64,000 nucleotides of DNA, from positions 1 through 64,000 of the forward strand of contig JAKTTS010000006.1 of NCBI GenBank assembly GCA_030560485.1, in the 5' to 3' direction. Source of the stretch: Ascoidea tarda (nom. inval.) (lineage: Eukaryota > Ascomycota > Saccharomycetes > Ascoideales > Ascoideaceae). Positions 41,363-51,778 of the stretch are shown here, one piece after another (the stretch's first letter is position 1; every line of letters begins with the position of its first letter). The notes beneath the pieces were generated by a model. That model searched no databases and was not told the DNA's origin. It was given only the letters and a program-made list of their open reading frames with translations. The position numbers and the translations under genes are program-made.

Positions 41363-42490
41363 TCATTTTCCAACATTAACTTTACAAGTGGAATATTTTT
41401 GTAAAGCTCTTAAGAACACAGAGTAACTGACTTCATCATTATCGGGTTCCCAATAGATTTCACTAAGACGAATGTGCCATGGTGGATAACTTTGTAAGTC
41501 TAAGTTTGGAGAAAATAAGATAATTAAATCAGGTTCAATACCAACTAGATTAGTCAATTGTTTATCAATTAAATCAATCGTGACATCATCAACTACCAAT
41601 TCATTTTTGACTGCCAAATCAGCCATAGTTTTGGTCAAATCGACAATAGTTGATCTACCATCACGAACAGATAATAAGCTAATTTCGATAACAGGCTTGT
41701 TGTTAGAACCTTGAGATTCAGCATCAAAGTCATCATCAACACCATTAAAAGTCAAATTTAAGCAAGGCACTTTAACAACAAAATTTGGGACATAGTTGAC
41801 ACCAAAATATTGGGACAATTTCTTATGAATTGAACGTCTTAGTTCAGGAACTCTTTGTTTTAAAACGCCATTATACTCGTAGATTGATAAATATTGAATA
41901 CCTGCAGCAACACACCAAGCGGTTATTTCAGAAGAATCATTAATTAAACCTTCAACACCACCACCCTCATCTTGGTCAGGTTTCAAGTTTAAAACAGAAG
42001 AAACTCTTTTGGGAATCTTGGGTAGTTTCAAGACATCATCTCTTATTATTTGAGGAGATTTGGAAGGATTATAAGCTATAGATAGAAAACGCAATTTCAA
42101 TCTATTAACAACATATTGAACACCGCGGTAAAAAGAAAAAAAGAATAACATAATAAATAAGATCGAATGGAAAAAATAGTAACCTAAGAGTTCTCTGAAA
42201 TTCGGTTCTTTTGAGGATTTATCATGACTTGGAATTGAATCAATAGCATCACTAATTGAAGTACCATTGTTAACATAAGAACTAACTAAATTTCTGGTGG
42301 TAGATAGTCCAGTTTTCCCAGGATTTTTCGTTGATCGAGACAACTCCTTTGGAACAAAACCTTTTCTTTTCAAGATTTCAGGATATTCCAGCATGTTGTC
42401 ATTTTTCGAATTGTCATTATTGTTATTTGAAGACGTGAGCTGGTTGCCAGTGGCATTAGCTGTAGTGGACTTGTCTAAAGTTTCTGCCAT
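41363..42490 (-). CDS. NUS1: Dehydrodolichyl diphosphate synthase complex subunit Nus1
   Basis: Non-catalytic cis-prenyltransferase subunit (Nogo-B receptor homologue). With Rer2/Srt1 it makes the dolichol precursor at the ER. A disordered N terminus of about 95 residues precedes a transmembrane segment (YYFFHSILFIMLFFFSFY, about 100-120). The cis-prenyltransferase-like fold then has ITAWCVAAGIQYLSIYEYNG and LTNLVGIEPDLIILFSPNLD. The end PPWHIRLSEIYWEP and FLRALQKYSTCKVNVGK matches the conserved tail of human NgBR (PWHIRLTEI, LRQYAACEQRLGK), including the penultimate Gly required for activity. Length is 375 aa. It diverges from EHD3. Confidence 0.92.
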   Translation of the reverse strand: MAETLDKSTTANATGNQLTSSNNNNDNSKNDNMLEYPEILKRKGFVPKELSRSTKNPGKTGLSTTRNLVSSYVNNGTSISDAIDSIPSHDKSSKEPNFRELLGYYFFHSILFIMLFFFSFYRGVQYVVNRLKLRFLSIAYNPSKSPQIIRDDVLKLPKIPKRVSSVLNLKPDQDEGGGVEGLINDSSEITAWCVAAGIQYLSIYEYNGVLKQRVPELRRSIHKKLSQYFGVNYVPNFVVKVPCLNLTFNGVDDDFDAESQGSNNKPVIEISLLSVRDGRSTIVDLTKTMADLAVKNELVVDDVTIDLIDKQLTNLVGIEPDLIILFSPNLDLQSYPPWHIRLSEIYWEPDNDEVSYSVFLRALQKYSTCKVNVGK

Positions 42491-43019
42491 TGTTTAATTT
42501 CTGAGCTTTTTGTATCAATGAAAGAAACGTTTTAGATCAATTGGCTCTCCTAAAGAGTATACTGTCGAACTGAACTGTAACAACGACTGATTGCGTTGTC
42601 AAAATGGCAATGCTAATAGAAAAATGTAATCAGATAAACAGAAAACCAGATAAATAAACTTTGTGGAAGCGACAAGAAGAAAAGTTTTTCGTTTTATATT
42701 AAAAAAAACCAAAGTTGCCACTTCTTTTTCCCAGATCCCGACGCACTTTTGGAGCACACGCACTGTGACACGCGCCGTAGCTCAATGTAACACGCAATAC
42801 CACACGCACTTTTCTCCATCACAAAAGCGACGCATTTTAGCTCTTCTCCACAGAGCAAAAGCGTCTGATCAAAGGAAGCTGGGGACTTTTCTGCTGAGAG
42901 GCTGTTTTTGGGTTTTTATCTCGGGTTGATGAGCTTTGGTTTGTTGGTTGCTGAATTGTATAAATTACATTGGCTCTCTCTTCTTTCTGCTCTTTTTCAT
43001 TGTTTTGCCAGCGTCCACA
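42491..43019. other. Divergent promoter region NUS1/EHD3
   Basis: About 530 nt between divergent starts. The part 42730-42900 is GC-rich and holds a cluster of CACACGC-type elements (42754-42763, about 42766-42772, 42789-42796, 42801-42809). This could be a binding cluster for a general regulatory factor. Confidence 0.5.
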
Positions 43020-44354
43020 ATGACTAAGAATTCTGCTCAAGACGAGGTCTTGTTTGAGACCAAAAATGATGTTAGAATTATCACATTGAATCGTCCAAGA
43101 AAGCTCAATTCGTTGAATTTGAATATGTGTTCATTGATTTTCAATGAACTACTCAAGGCTCATTCTGATCCTTCAATCAAATTGATCATTCTTCAATCAA
43201 ACATTCCCAAGGCCTTTTGTGCAGGTGGTGATGTCGTTGAATGTTGCACAAATAACTTGAACAACGATATCCTGAAAAGCTGCGAATTGTTTTATTTTGA
43301 ATATTCAATGAACTATTTGTTAACGATTTATTGTTATGAAAAGCCTATTATCTCATTTATTAATGGAATTACCATGGGTGGTGGAGTAGGATTAAGTTGT
43401 CATACACCATTTAGAATTGCTACCAATACGACCAGATTTGCAATGCCTGAGATGTTTATTGGGTTTTTTCCAGATGTTGGTACCACATTTTTATTACCAA
43501 AATTAGATGATCATTTGGGTTACTATTTGGCATTAACAGGTGAACAGTTGCTAGGTTATGATAATTTAATTGCAGGCACTGCTACTCATTTTATTGATTT
43601 TGAGAAGTTTGACGATGTTAAAAACGATTTAGTTAAGTTAAGTTTATCTCATTATAACAATATTGGTGAGATTTATAATGAAATCAATAATGTTTTAGAG
43701 AATTATTCAAACACAATTCCATCAGATCACAAGTTTAAATATTCAATTCATGAATTGAAATTAATTGATCAATTATTCACTCGATTTAAAAATGATATTG
43801 ATGGATTATTCGATGAATTGGAATCACATAAAGCCACTAATAGATTTTATCGAGAAACTTTAGACATACTACTAAAAGGTGACAAATCTTTGTTGTCCTT
43901 AAAATTAAGCTTTAACTTATTAAATCTTGGATCCAATTCAAATAATTACGATGCGTTAAAACAAGAATTAATAAGTGCACAGAATATCATGACCAATAAA
44001 AATTTAAACGATTTTAATGAAGGTGTTAATAAAAAACTAATCTTAAAAACAAATGACCCAATTTGGAAATTCGAGTCAATTCATGATATCTCAAAGGATC
44101 AAATCGATTATTTACTAAAATTTAATGACAATATTCCGTACCCAGATTTAGCTCATGGAGATATCTCAATTAAAAAATTTCATCAATATCCCTATAATTA
44201 TACATTACCAAAAGATGATGAGATTTTGTCGAAGATTAGAAAATTTGATCTCAAAAATAAAAGAGATACAATTGACCATTTGGGAACCAAAAAAGGCACT
44301 GAATGGAAAGTCAATTATTTCTTTGAAAAAAACAAGTATGAATCTAATTTATAG
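43020..44354 (+). CDS. EHD3: 3-hydroxyisobutyryl-CoA hydrolase
   Basis: Crotonase-fold hydrolase (HIBCH) that releases 3-hydroxyisobutyrate in valine catabolism; in S. cerevisiae it is mitochondrial and also found with the small ribosomal subunit. The first ATG is 43020, giving MTKNSAQDEVLFETKNDV. The frame upstream is open but starts only with TTG. The oxyanion-hole motifs are AFCAGGDVVECC and ITMGGGVGLSCHTPFRIA, and MPEMFIGFFPDVGTTFLLPK holds the catalytic Glu/Asp region. The tail QYPYNYTLPKDDEI also matches. The called N terminus lacks an obvious mitochondrial presequence, so targeting is open. Length is 444 aa. Confidence 0.9.
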   Translation: MTKNSAQDEVLFETKNDVRIITLNRPRKLNSLNLNMCSLIFNELLKAHSDPSIKLIILQSNIPKAFCAGGDVVECCTNNLNNDILKSCELFYFEYSMNYLLTIYCYEKPIISFINGITMGGGVGLSCHTPFRIATNTTRFAMPEMFIGFFPDVGTTFLLPKLDDHLGYYLALTGEQLLGYDNLIAGTATHFIDFEKFDDVKNDLVKLSLSHYNNIGEIYNEINNVLENYSNTIPSDHKFKYSIHELKLIDQLFTRFKNDIDGLFDELESHKATNRFYRETLDILLKGDKSLLSLKLSFNLLNLGSNSNNYDALKQELISAQNIMTNKNLNDFNEGVNKKLILKTNDPIWKFESIHDISKDQIDYLLKFNDNIPYPDLAHGDISIKKFHQYPYNYTLPKDDEILSKIRKFDLKNKRDTIDHLGTKKGTEWKVNYFFEKNKYESNL

Positions 44355-44896
44355 AGTTCTTTGTCGTTTGCTTTATAGTTTTATGTTAGAAAATAGAACA
44401 TGAAATATAAAAAATAAAATATATAAGCCATACCAGCGTATATACACGCATACACACGCATGCACACGCCTGTATGATATAAACAACATCATGAAATAGT
44501 AAAAACCTGATTGATTGCATAATTTTGTAAGGTGCAAGCTTTCTAATTGTGTTTACACAGGTAAAAACACAGTTGTGAATTGCTCTCCACAGCAAACATT
44601 ATGGCAGAATATCCCAGAAGTTATGTTATATCAGGTGCTGTTGCACACAAAATCTCAATTACTGAGGTAATCATAGAATTGCATTAGTAATTATTGCAAC
44701 CCCGAGATAATTATACAGTTCATATAAAAGATAAATCAAATTTCCATCTTTTCAAGTTCAATTGAGCTAGTAATTATCCTTTAATTGAATATTTTTTGTT
44801 GAATTACAATTCCGATTATTGTTTTCTTTTTCTCTCTCGAATTTCTCGTATCTTTTTCAATTCAATATCACCCCCAATTTCTATTATTACTAAACA
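44355..44896. other. Intergenic region EHD3 / reductase
   Basis: It contains three closely spaced ACACGC elements at 44444-44470, in the upstream region of the aldo-keto reductase, then a pyrimidine-rich leader. No gene seen. Confidence 0.5.
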
Positions 44897-45832
44897 ATGG
44901 TTGCTTTTACAGGTGAACACTTTGTACTCTCAGCTACTAATGCCAAAATTCCAGCAATTGGTTACGGTACCGGCACCAAGTGGTACAAGTATGGTAGAGA
45001 TGAAATTGATGAAAAATTGGTTTCCAATTTGGTGAAGGCTGTTGATTATGGCTTTGTTCATATTGATGGCGCCGAAGTTTATAACACAGATTTAGAAACT
45101 GGATTAGCATTGAAAAAAATTCAAAAAAGCAGAGAATCCATCTGGATCACCAATAAATATTTTGCTGGTGATGGCAGTTACAAAGCAAGATCAACTGAAG
45201 CCAATCCATACGAAGCAATTAAAGCCGGTTTAAAAAGATTACAAATTGAATATATTGATTTATATTTATTACACGCTCCATTCATCAAAAAAGAAACCCA
45301 TGGTTTCTCCAAATTCGAAGCATGGAAATACTTAGAAAAGGCTTATGAGGAAGGTTTAGTCAAAAACATTGGTGTTTCAAACTTTTCAGTCGAAGATTTG
45401 AAGGAAATCTGGGAAGAAGCTAAATATAAACCACAAGTTAACCAAATTGAATACAGTGCTTATTTGCAAAATCAAACACCAGGCATTTATGATTTTGCTC
45501 AAGAAAATGGAATTTTGCTAGAAGCTTATTCTCCTTTAGCTCCATTGTACAAATTATCCGAAGAAGAAAAGAAAACAGACAAGTTGTTGCCATATTTAAA
45601 GCAATTGAGTGCCAAGTACAACAAGTCAGAAACCCAATTGTTGTTAAGATGGACCATTCAAAAAGGAGTATTGCCAGTTACCACAACCTCCAATGAAAAG
45701 AGATTTACTGAAATTCCCAATGTCTATAGCTTCTCATTAACTGACGAAGAAGTGGCCGAAATTACCAAGATTGGAGAGGGAAAGCATTTGCGTCAATACT
45801 GGATCCCAGAATTTGGAAAGTACAAAAACTAG
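44897..45832 (+). CDS. YDL124W: Aldo-keto reductase, YDL124W-type (alpha-keto amide reductase)
   Basis: NADPH-dependent (beta/alpha)8-barrel reductase. The catalytic tetrad is visible: D57 and Y62 in HIDGAEVYNTD, K87 in WITNKYF and H126 in YLLHAPF. Close similarity to S. cerevisiae YDL124W appears in IPAIGYGTGTKWY, KNIGVSNFSVEDL, KPQVNQIEYSAYLQNQTPGI, EAYSPLAPL and GVLPVTTTSN. The cofactor phosphate site near SNEKR is present. The length of 311 aa is almost equal to YDL124W (312). No CTG codon was noticed. The physiological substrate is uncertain. Confidence 0.88.
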   Translation: MVAFTGEHFVLSATNAKIPAIGYGTGTKWYKYGRDEIDEKLVSNLVKAVDYGFVHIDGAEVYNTDLETGLALKKIQKSRESIWITNKYFAGDGSYKARSTEANPYEAIKAGLKRLQIEYIDLYLLHAPFIKKETHGFSKFEAWKYLEKAYEEGLVKNIGVSNFSVEDLKEIWEEAKYKPQVNQIEYSAYLQNQTPGIYDFAQENGILLEAYSPLAPLYKLSEEEKKTDKLLPYLKQLSAKYNKSETQLLLRWTIQKGVLPVTTTSNEKRFTEIPNVYSFSLTDEEVAEITKIGEGKHLRQYWIPEFGKYKN

Positions 45833-46286
45833 AGTAGTCGTTTTGGCACTACTCAGCCTGTGCGTCTCGAGCTGCCAATAATCGTTATTCTCTATAGATT
45901 ACCTGATTTTCATTTTAATATACACATTATCACAAGATGGCTGTAATTCCAGTAAATTCTTCTCATCTACACGAATTGTGTTGAGCCAGTGTTCTGATTT
46001 TGCAGGGCCAGTCCACGTTTACTGCATCCGATCACCGTCCAATTCCTTTTTTGCACTCGATTTCTCCTGTTTCTGCATCTCTGCAACTATGACTAAATTT
46101 GACATTTCAAAGCTGCCAAAAAAAATTCATTTCTCATCTTCAAAATTTTTTCCATCTTGAACGTATTTAAGCTTTAATTTTGTATTATATTATTTTACTT
46201 TTCATCTCCTTATTACTTATCTGTAAATTACTATTGGCTGACAAGGTCTTATTCTATCTGTACATATCTAAATTATCTATTTCAAA
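45833..46286. other. Intergenic region reductase / ARO3
   Basis: Holds the ARO3 promoter. A half-match to a Gcn4 site (TGACTAA) lies near 46090. A 23-codon ATG frame at 46089-46160 is not supported as a gene. Confidence 0.4.
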
Positions 46287-47925
<1,639 letters not shown>

Positions 47926-48176
47926 AATTAAAAAAAAAAAGTTATCTTATATCTTGATGTTGTCTTGATTTTGTAATATTTTACTTTTTATTCCTTCTTA
48001 ACTTGGATTTTTTATTATTTGTTGAGTGGTAGTTTAATAGGGTTTTCAAAATATAAAAATGTGAAAATGTGAAAATATAAAAATATAAAAATATAAAAAT
48101 ATAAAAATATAAAAAAATAAAAAAATAAAAATATAAAAAAAATCTATAATTTTTTTATTTTTTTTTATAATTAGCA

Positions 48177-49692
48177 TTAGTAGTCTGTTGAATCATCAAG
48201 ACCAGATAGATCGACGATTTTGTTTATTAGAGCTCTTTTAAAAAATTGATCTCTTGAAAGATTTCTTGAGTATTTTAAGAAGGAATCGAAGGAGATTTTG
48301 CCTGAATCGTAGGCTTTGTTTAGAGCGTATAGAGTATCAGATATTGCAGTGTCGTCTGATACGAGGTGATATAGTTGATTGAAGAGGACAGTTTCAGCGC
48401 AGATGATTTCTTCGACGTTTGGATCAGGTAAAGTGTCAGCGGTATTAATGACATTTTGAGCTTCTAGCGTTTTTTCGTTTAGGATTTTTTCGTTTGTTGA
48501 TATGGATTCTTTGTAGTAGATTAGAGAGTCGTTTTCGTATTTATACAAGTTTTCTAGTTGAGATATAGCGTTTTTGAGTTTGAGTAATTGAGAGTCTGCA
48601 ATGGTAACAAAGGGGTCAAAATCTGATTTGATCAAGTTGATTAGAGAGGCTTGAATATTTTTTAGGATTTTTTGTTTTTCTGAATCAAATTGGTTATTAT
48701 CATTAGTGTTAGCGTTATCAGTATTATTGTTGTTATCATTGCTGTCGTTGTTGTTGATGTTATGATTATCATCACTGTCAAGTAGATCTGGTTCTAAGAA
48801 TTGTATATTTTGAGTTGGCAATTGATTTTGAATTGATAGTCTTTTCATTTCGAGTTCTATAGGTTTCGGAGGACGCCTTGGCGGTAGAGAAGAAGCTGAA
48901 TTGTTTCTTGAATGAGAAACTGGTTTTTCAGGCAAGTTTGGAGAAGGGTTTGAATAAGCATTTGAGCGAACATTTAAGTGAATTGAAGATGGCTTTGGGG
49001 GTAAAGCAGGATTTGAGGTCGGTTTACAAGGTAAAGGAGGAGGAGAGCTGAGATTAGAAGACACTAGGGAAGTCAATGAAGATATGCTTGTGGGTCTTGG
49101 AGGTTTCACTGGGGTTTCTGGAGGAGAAGTGTGGTTTTGGTAGTGGTTATCGAGAGTGTTCAAATTCTTGGGCTTTGAGTATAATGGAGGCTGTTTGCTG
49201 AAACAGGTTGATAGGATGTTGCATAGCTGCAATAAAGACGAGTTTTGGGCGTGAGTCTGGCTGTTTGAAGACCAATTGGATAGATAGGGGTTGTAGAACT
49301 TGCCATTGTTGTCGATGTAGTTGCTTGGTTGGATGATCATGTCTCTGGAGGGAACCACATAGACTGTGGGAGGCGAGAGTGGGTAGTCTGTGGGCAACCA
49401 GATCTCGATGGGAATCTTGTAGGAGACAGCATTGAAGAAGGAGGGCACAGTGCCATGCAAGTTCAACAACAAGCGATCAGTGCCATTGGAATAGGTGTAT
49501 ATCTTTGTTCTGGCTCTCAAGGAGGGAAGGGCCTGGAGGACGACAGCAGTGTCCTGGTAGGTTCTGGGCACATCTGAGTATTCCTGGTAGGTGTTAGTGG
49601 GCAGCACAAGAAGCAGAGGAGGCAAATGGCATACGTACGGGCTGCAAGACGTTGTACAACCACGAAAGCAAGGGGCGAGACAACGCAGACAT
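48177..49692 (-). CDS. VPS23: ESCRT-I subunit Vps23/Stp22 (Tsg101), one intron
   Basis: Sorts ubiquitinated membrane proteins into multivesicular bodies at endosomes. Exon 1 is 49692-49639 (18 codons, MSALSRPLLSWLYNVLQP). The intron is 49638-49584 (55 nt) with donor GTACGT, branch CACTAAC and acceptor CAG. Exon 2 is 49583-48177. The junction restores the UEV domain start, QPEYSDVPRTYQDT. UEV motifs follow: RARTKIYTYSNGTDRLLLNL, IPIEIWLPTDYPLSPPTVYV and IDNNGKFYNPYLSNW. A Pro-rich linker with PPLPCKP/PALPPKP motifs and an Asn/Asp run precede a coiled-coil stalk and the steadiness box (NQLYHLVSDDTAISDTLYAL, REQFFKRALINKI-type end). The product has 486 residues. It diverges from the gene at 49846 with only 153 bp between starts. 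Confidence 0.93.
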
Positions 49693-49845
49693 GGTGGTGG
49701 GAGGCAAAAGCAGCAGAGGAGGCAGCGGGCGAAGAAGCACGAGAAGCACGAGAAGCACGAGAAGCGCCGGGCACGTGCGCAGAGGGCACGGAGGACAGAA
49801 GAAGAGAAGAGAAACGAGCTCAGAGCAGCAGCAGCAGCAGCAGCG

Positions 49846-51342
49846 ATGGGTCTGAACAAGTGTGTCAAGTCTGTGGAGGACGTGCTTTCAAGCCCCAGGT
49901 CCCCCAGCTCTTCCTCCAGCTCCCCTGAGCTACGCTACGCCAACGCCAGAAACATCAACCTCAGCAACTCCAAGTTCCAGTTGACGTCCCCAAGCTTGGT
50001 GGCTACCTCTGTCGACAAAAACACCAAGATAAATGGCAGGATAGTGCCCACCTCTTCCACCATTTCCTTGCTATCGCTTAATCTCTCCAACCATGGCTCC
50101 TGCCTCTCCAACGTCGTGGAGGACTCTCGTCCTGACCAGCTGCCAGGTTCTTTTGGAAGCTCTATGAAGCCCATCAACGAAACAGCCTCAGGCCTAAATG
50201 CAAATCCCAACTCAACTTCAAATTCAAACTTGAGTTCTCTCACTGCCCTAAGCAACTCCACCTCCACCTCCAAGCTTTCCTCTTTGACGAACAACAATCT
50301 AAAATGGTCCAGAAATGTCTTACAATCCACGCACCAAAAGAGACACCAGCACTACCATTCATCATCTCTATTGAGCTCCAGACTTCCCTCTTCCTCTAAC
50401 TTGGCCAAGTCCTACACCTCTCCCAAGACCATCCCTATAAACAACCCAATAATACAAAATGATAAGCTAATAATTGGCACTCCTGACTCTCCAAGCTTGG
50501 GTCCAACCTCTGTGACTGGCTCTCCATCGAAGTACATGCTATCAGGCCAGGGCTTGCCTGAATCTTTATCCTCATCTTTCAACACCAGTTTTTTGCTATC
50601 AAATCCAAATCCAAATCCAGGATTGAATGTGAACATGAACCCCACCAGCTACTTGACAACTTCGGTCAGCAATTTGTCTTTATCAAATTCCAATGTTTAC
50701 TCAATAAATAACAATAACAATTTTGGCAACGCTAAAGCTCTAAGTCCTACAAACGAGTTTCATTTCAATGGCCTTAATATTGGCTCTGCAAGAAAAAACT
50801 CAATAAATAATATACCAATAAATAATTTCAACACAAATAACAACAACAACAACAACAATAACAACAATAATAATAATAATAATAATAACATAAATTTTAG
50901 TAACAGTTACAACAGTAATAACTACAATAATAACAACCATAACATCAACATAACCAATATCAATAATGTCAATTTCGGCTACTTGTCCCCAAAATTGAAT
51001 CCTGTTCAAACCCCAAATGGCGAGATATCTATGACACCGCTAATGCTATCATACTCAAATTTCAACTCAAATCCAAATTCAAGAAGAGCCTCAATGACAA
51101 CAGGTTTAAATATACCCCCAAACGACTACAACTTCAATGATAGCTCCATTAATAACAATAATATCAATATCAACAATAATAATTTCAACAACAACTTTAA
51201 CAACTTTAATAATTTCAACAACTTCAACTTCAATAACAGCTTTAATAACCACAATGGTCACAATTATAGTAATAGTTTTAGTAATAATGGGGACAATTTG
51301 ATATTCGAAGAAGACGAAAATTCATCAAAGAAAAATTTATGA
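49846..51342 (+). CDS. Asn/Ser-rich protein of unknown function
   Basis: A 498-residue protein that I do not recognise. The first ATG in the frame is 49846, giving MGLNKCVKSVEDVLSSPRSP. The upstream in-frame sequence has no ATG and is the shared promoter and opposite strand of VPS23. The N-terminal third is GC-rich and Ser/Pro-rich. The middle contains GTPDSPSLGPTSVTGSPSKY, a set of Ser/Thr-Pro sites typical of CDK or MAPK targets. The second half is Asn-rich, including a run of about 20 Asn, NFN repeats and a short acidic end (FEEDENSSKKNL). No structured domain is visible. It could be a disordered regulator. Confidence 0.65.
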   Translation: MGLNKCVKSVEDVLSSPRSPSSSSSSPELRYANARNINLSNSKFQLTSPSLVATSVDKNTKINGRIVPTSSTISLLSLNLSNHGSCLSNVVEDSRPDQLPGSFGSSMKPINETASGLNANPNSTSNSNLSSLTALSNSTSTSKLSSLTNNNLKWSRNVLQSTHQKRHQHYHSSSLLSSRLPSSSNLAKSYTSPKTIPINNPIIQNDKLIIGTPDSPSLGPTSVTGSPSKYMLSGQGLPESLSSSFNTSFLLSNPNPNPGLNVNMNPTSYLTTSVSNLSLSNSNVYSINNNNNFGNAKALSPTNEFHFNGLNIGSARKNSINNIPINNFNTNNNNNNNNNNNNNNNNNNINFSNSYNSNNYNNNNHNINITNINNVNFGYLSPKLNPVQTPNGEISMTPLMLSYSNFNSNPNSRRASMTTGLNIPPNDYNFNDSSINNNNININNNNFNNNFNNFNNFNNFNFNNSFNNHNGHNYSNSFSNNGDNLIFEEDENSSKKNL

Positions 51343-51717
51343 TACATCCCTCCATATTTAGTTTCACTCTACTCTAGTTTTGCTTCCTTATTTCTTTTTT
51401 TCCTTTTTTTTTTTTGATTTATATCTTCCTGGTTATTATTGATTGTTTTTTATAGCCTATAACTTATACACCTCGTTCTCTGTAACCTTTCTTGCATCGT
51501 TCAACGCTTTCTCACCACTTTTCTCTTTTCTCCCTCTTCGCTTTTAATTCTTTATCACTTCTTCTCAAACACTTCTACGGCACCACCCCGCTGGGTTCCC
51601 TTCCCGATTAGGCACGCCTTATATAACCCCAGATAAAACCACCGATAAACCACTTTCTCCAAAACACCTCTAATCACAATCAGATATAATGTCTCTCTCA
51701 TCCTCTCTGTTGTCTCT
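51343..51717. other. KAR5 upstream region with TATA box and uORF
   Basis: T-rich DNA, then a C/T-rich leader. A TTATATAA box lies at 51619-51626. An upstream ATG at 51689 opens a 29-codon frame that overlaps the KAR5 start and ends at 51778. Confidence 0.6.
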
Positions 51718-51778
51718 ATGGAGCCTTCGCTGGCTTCTCTGCTTTACTTTCTTAATTTCCTGCTTACACTCACGATGA
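51689..51778 (+). CDS. Upstream ORF overlapping KAR5 start, ATGA junction
   Basis: ATG at 51689, 63 nt after the likely TATA box, followed by 28 codons (MSLSSSLLSLWSLRWLL...) and TGA at 51776-51778. The TGA overlaps the second in-frame KAR5 ATG (51775) as ATGA. It is either a regulatory uORF or lies in leader upstream of the transcription start. Confidence 0.35.
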   Translation: MSLSSSLLSLWSLRWLLCFTFLISCLHSR

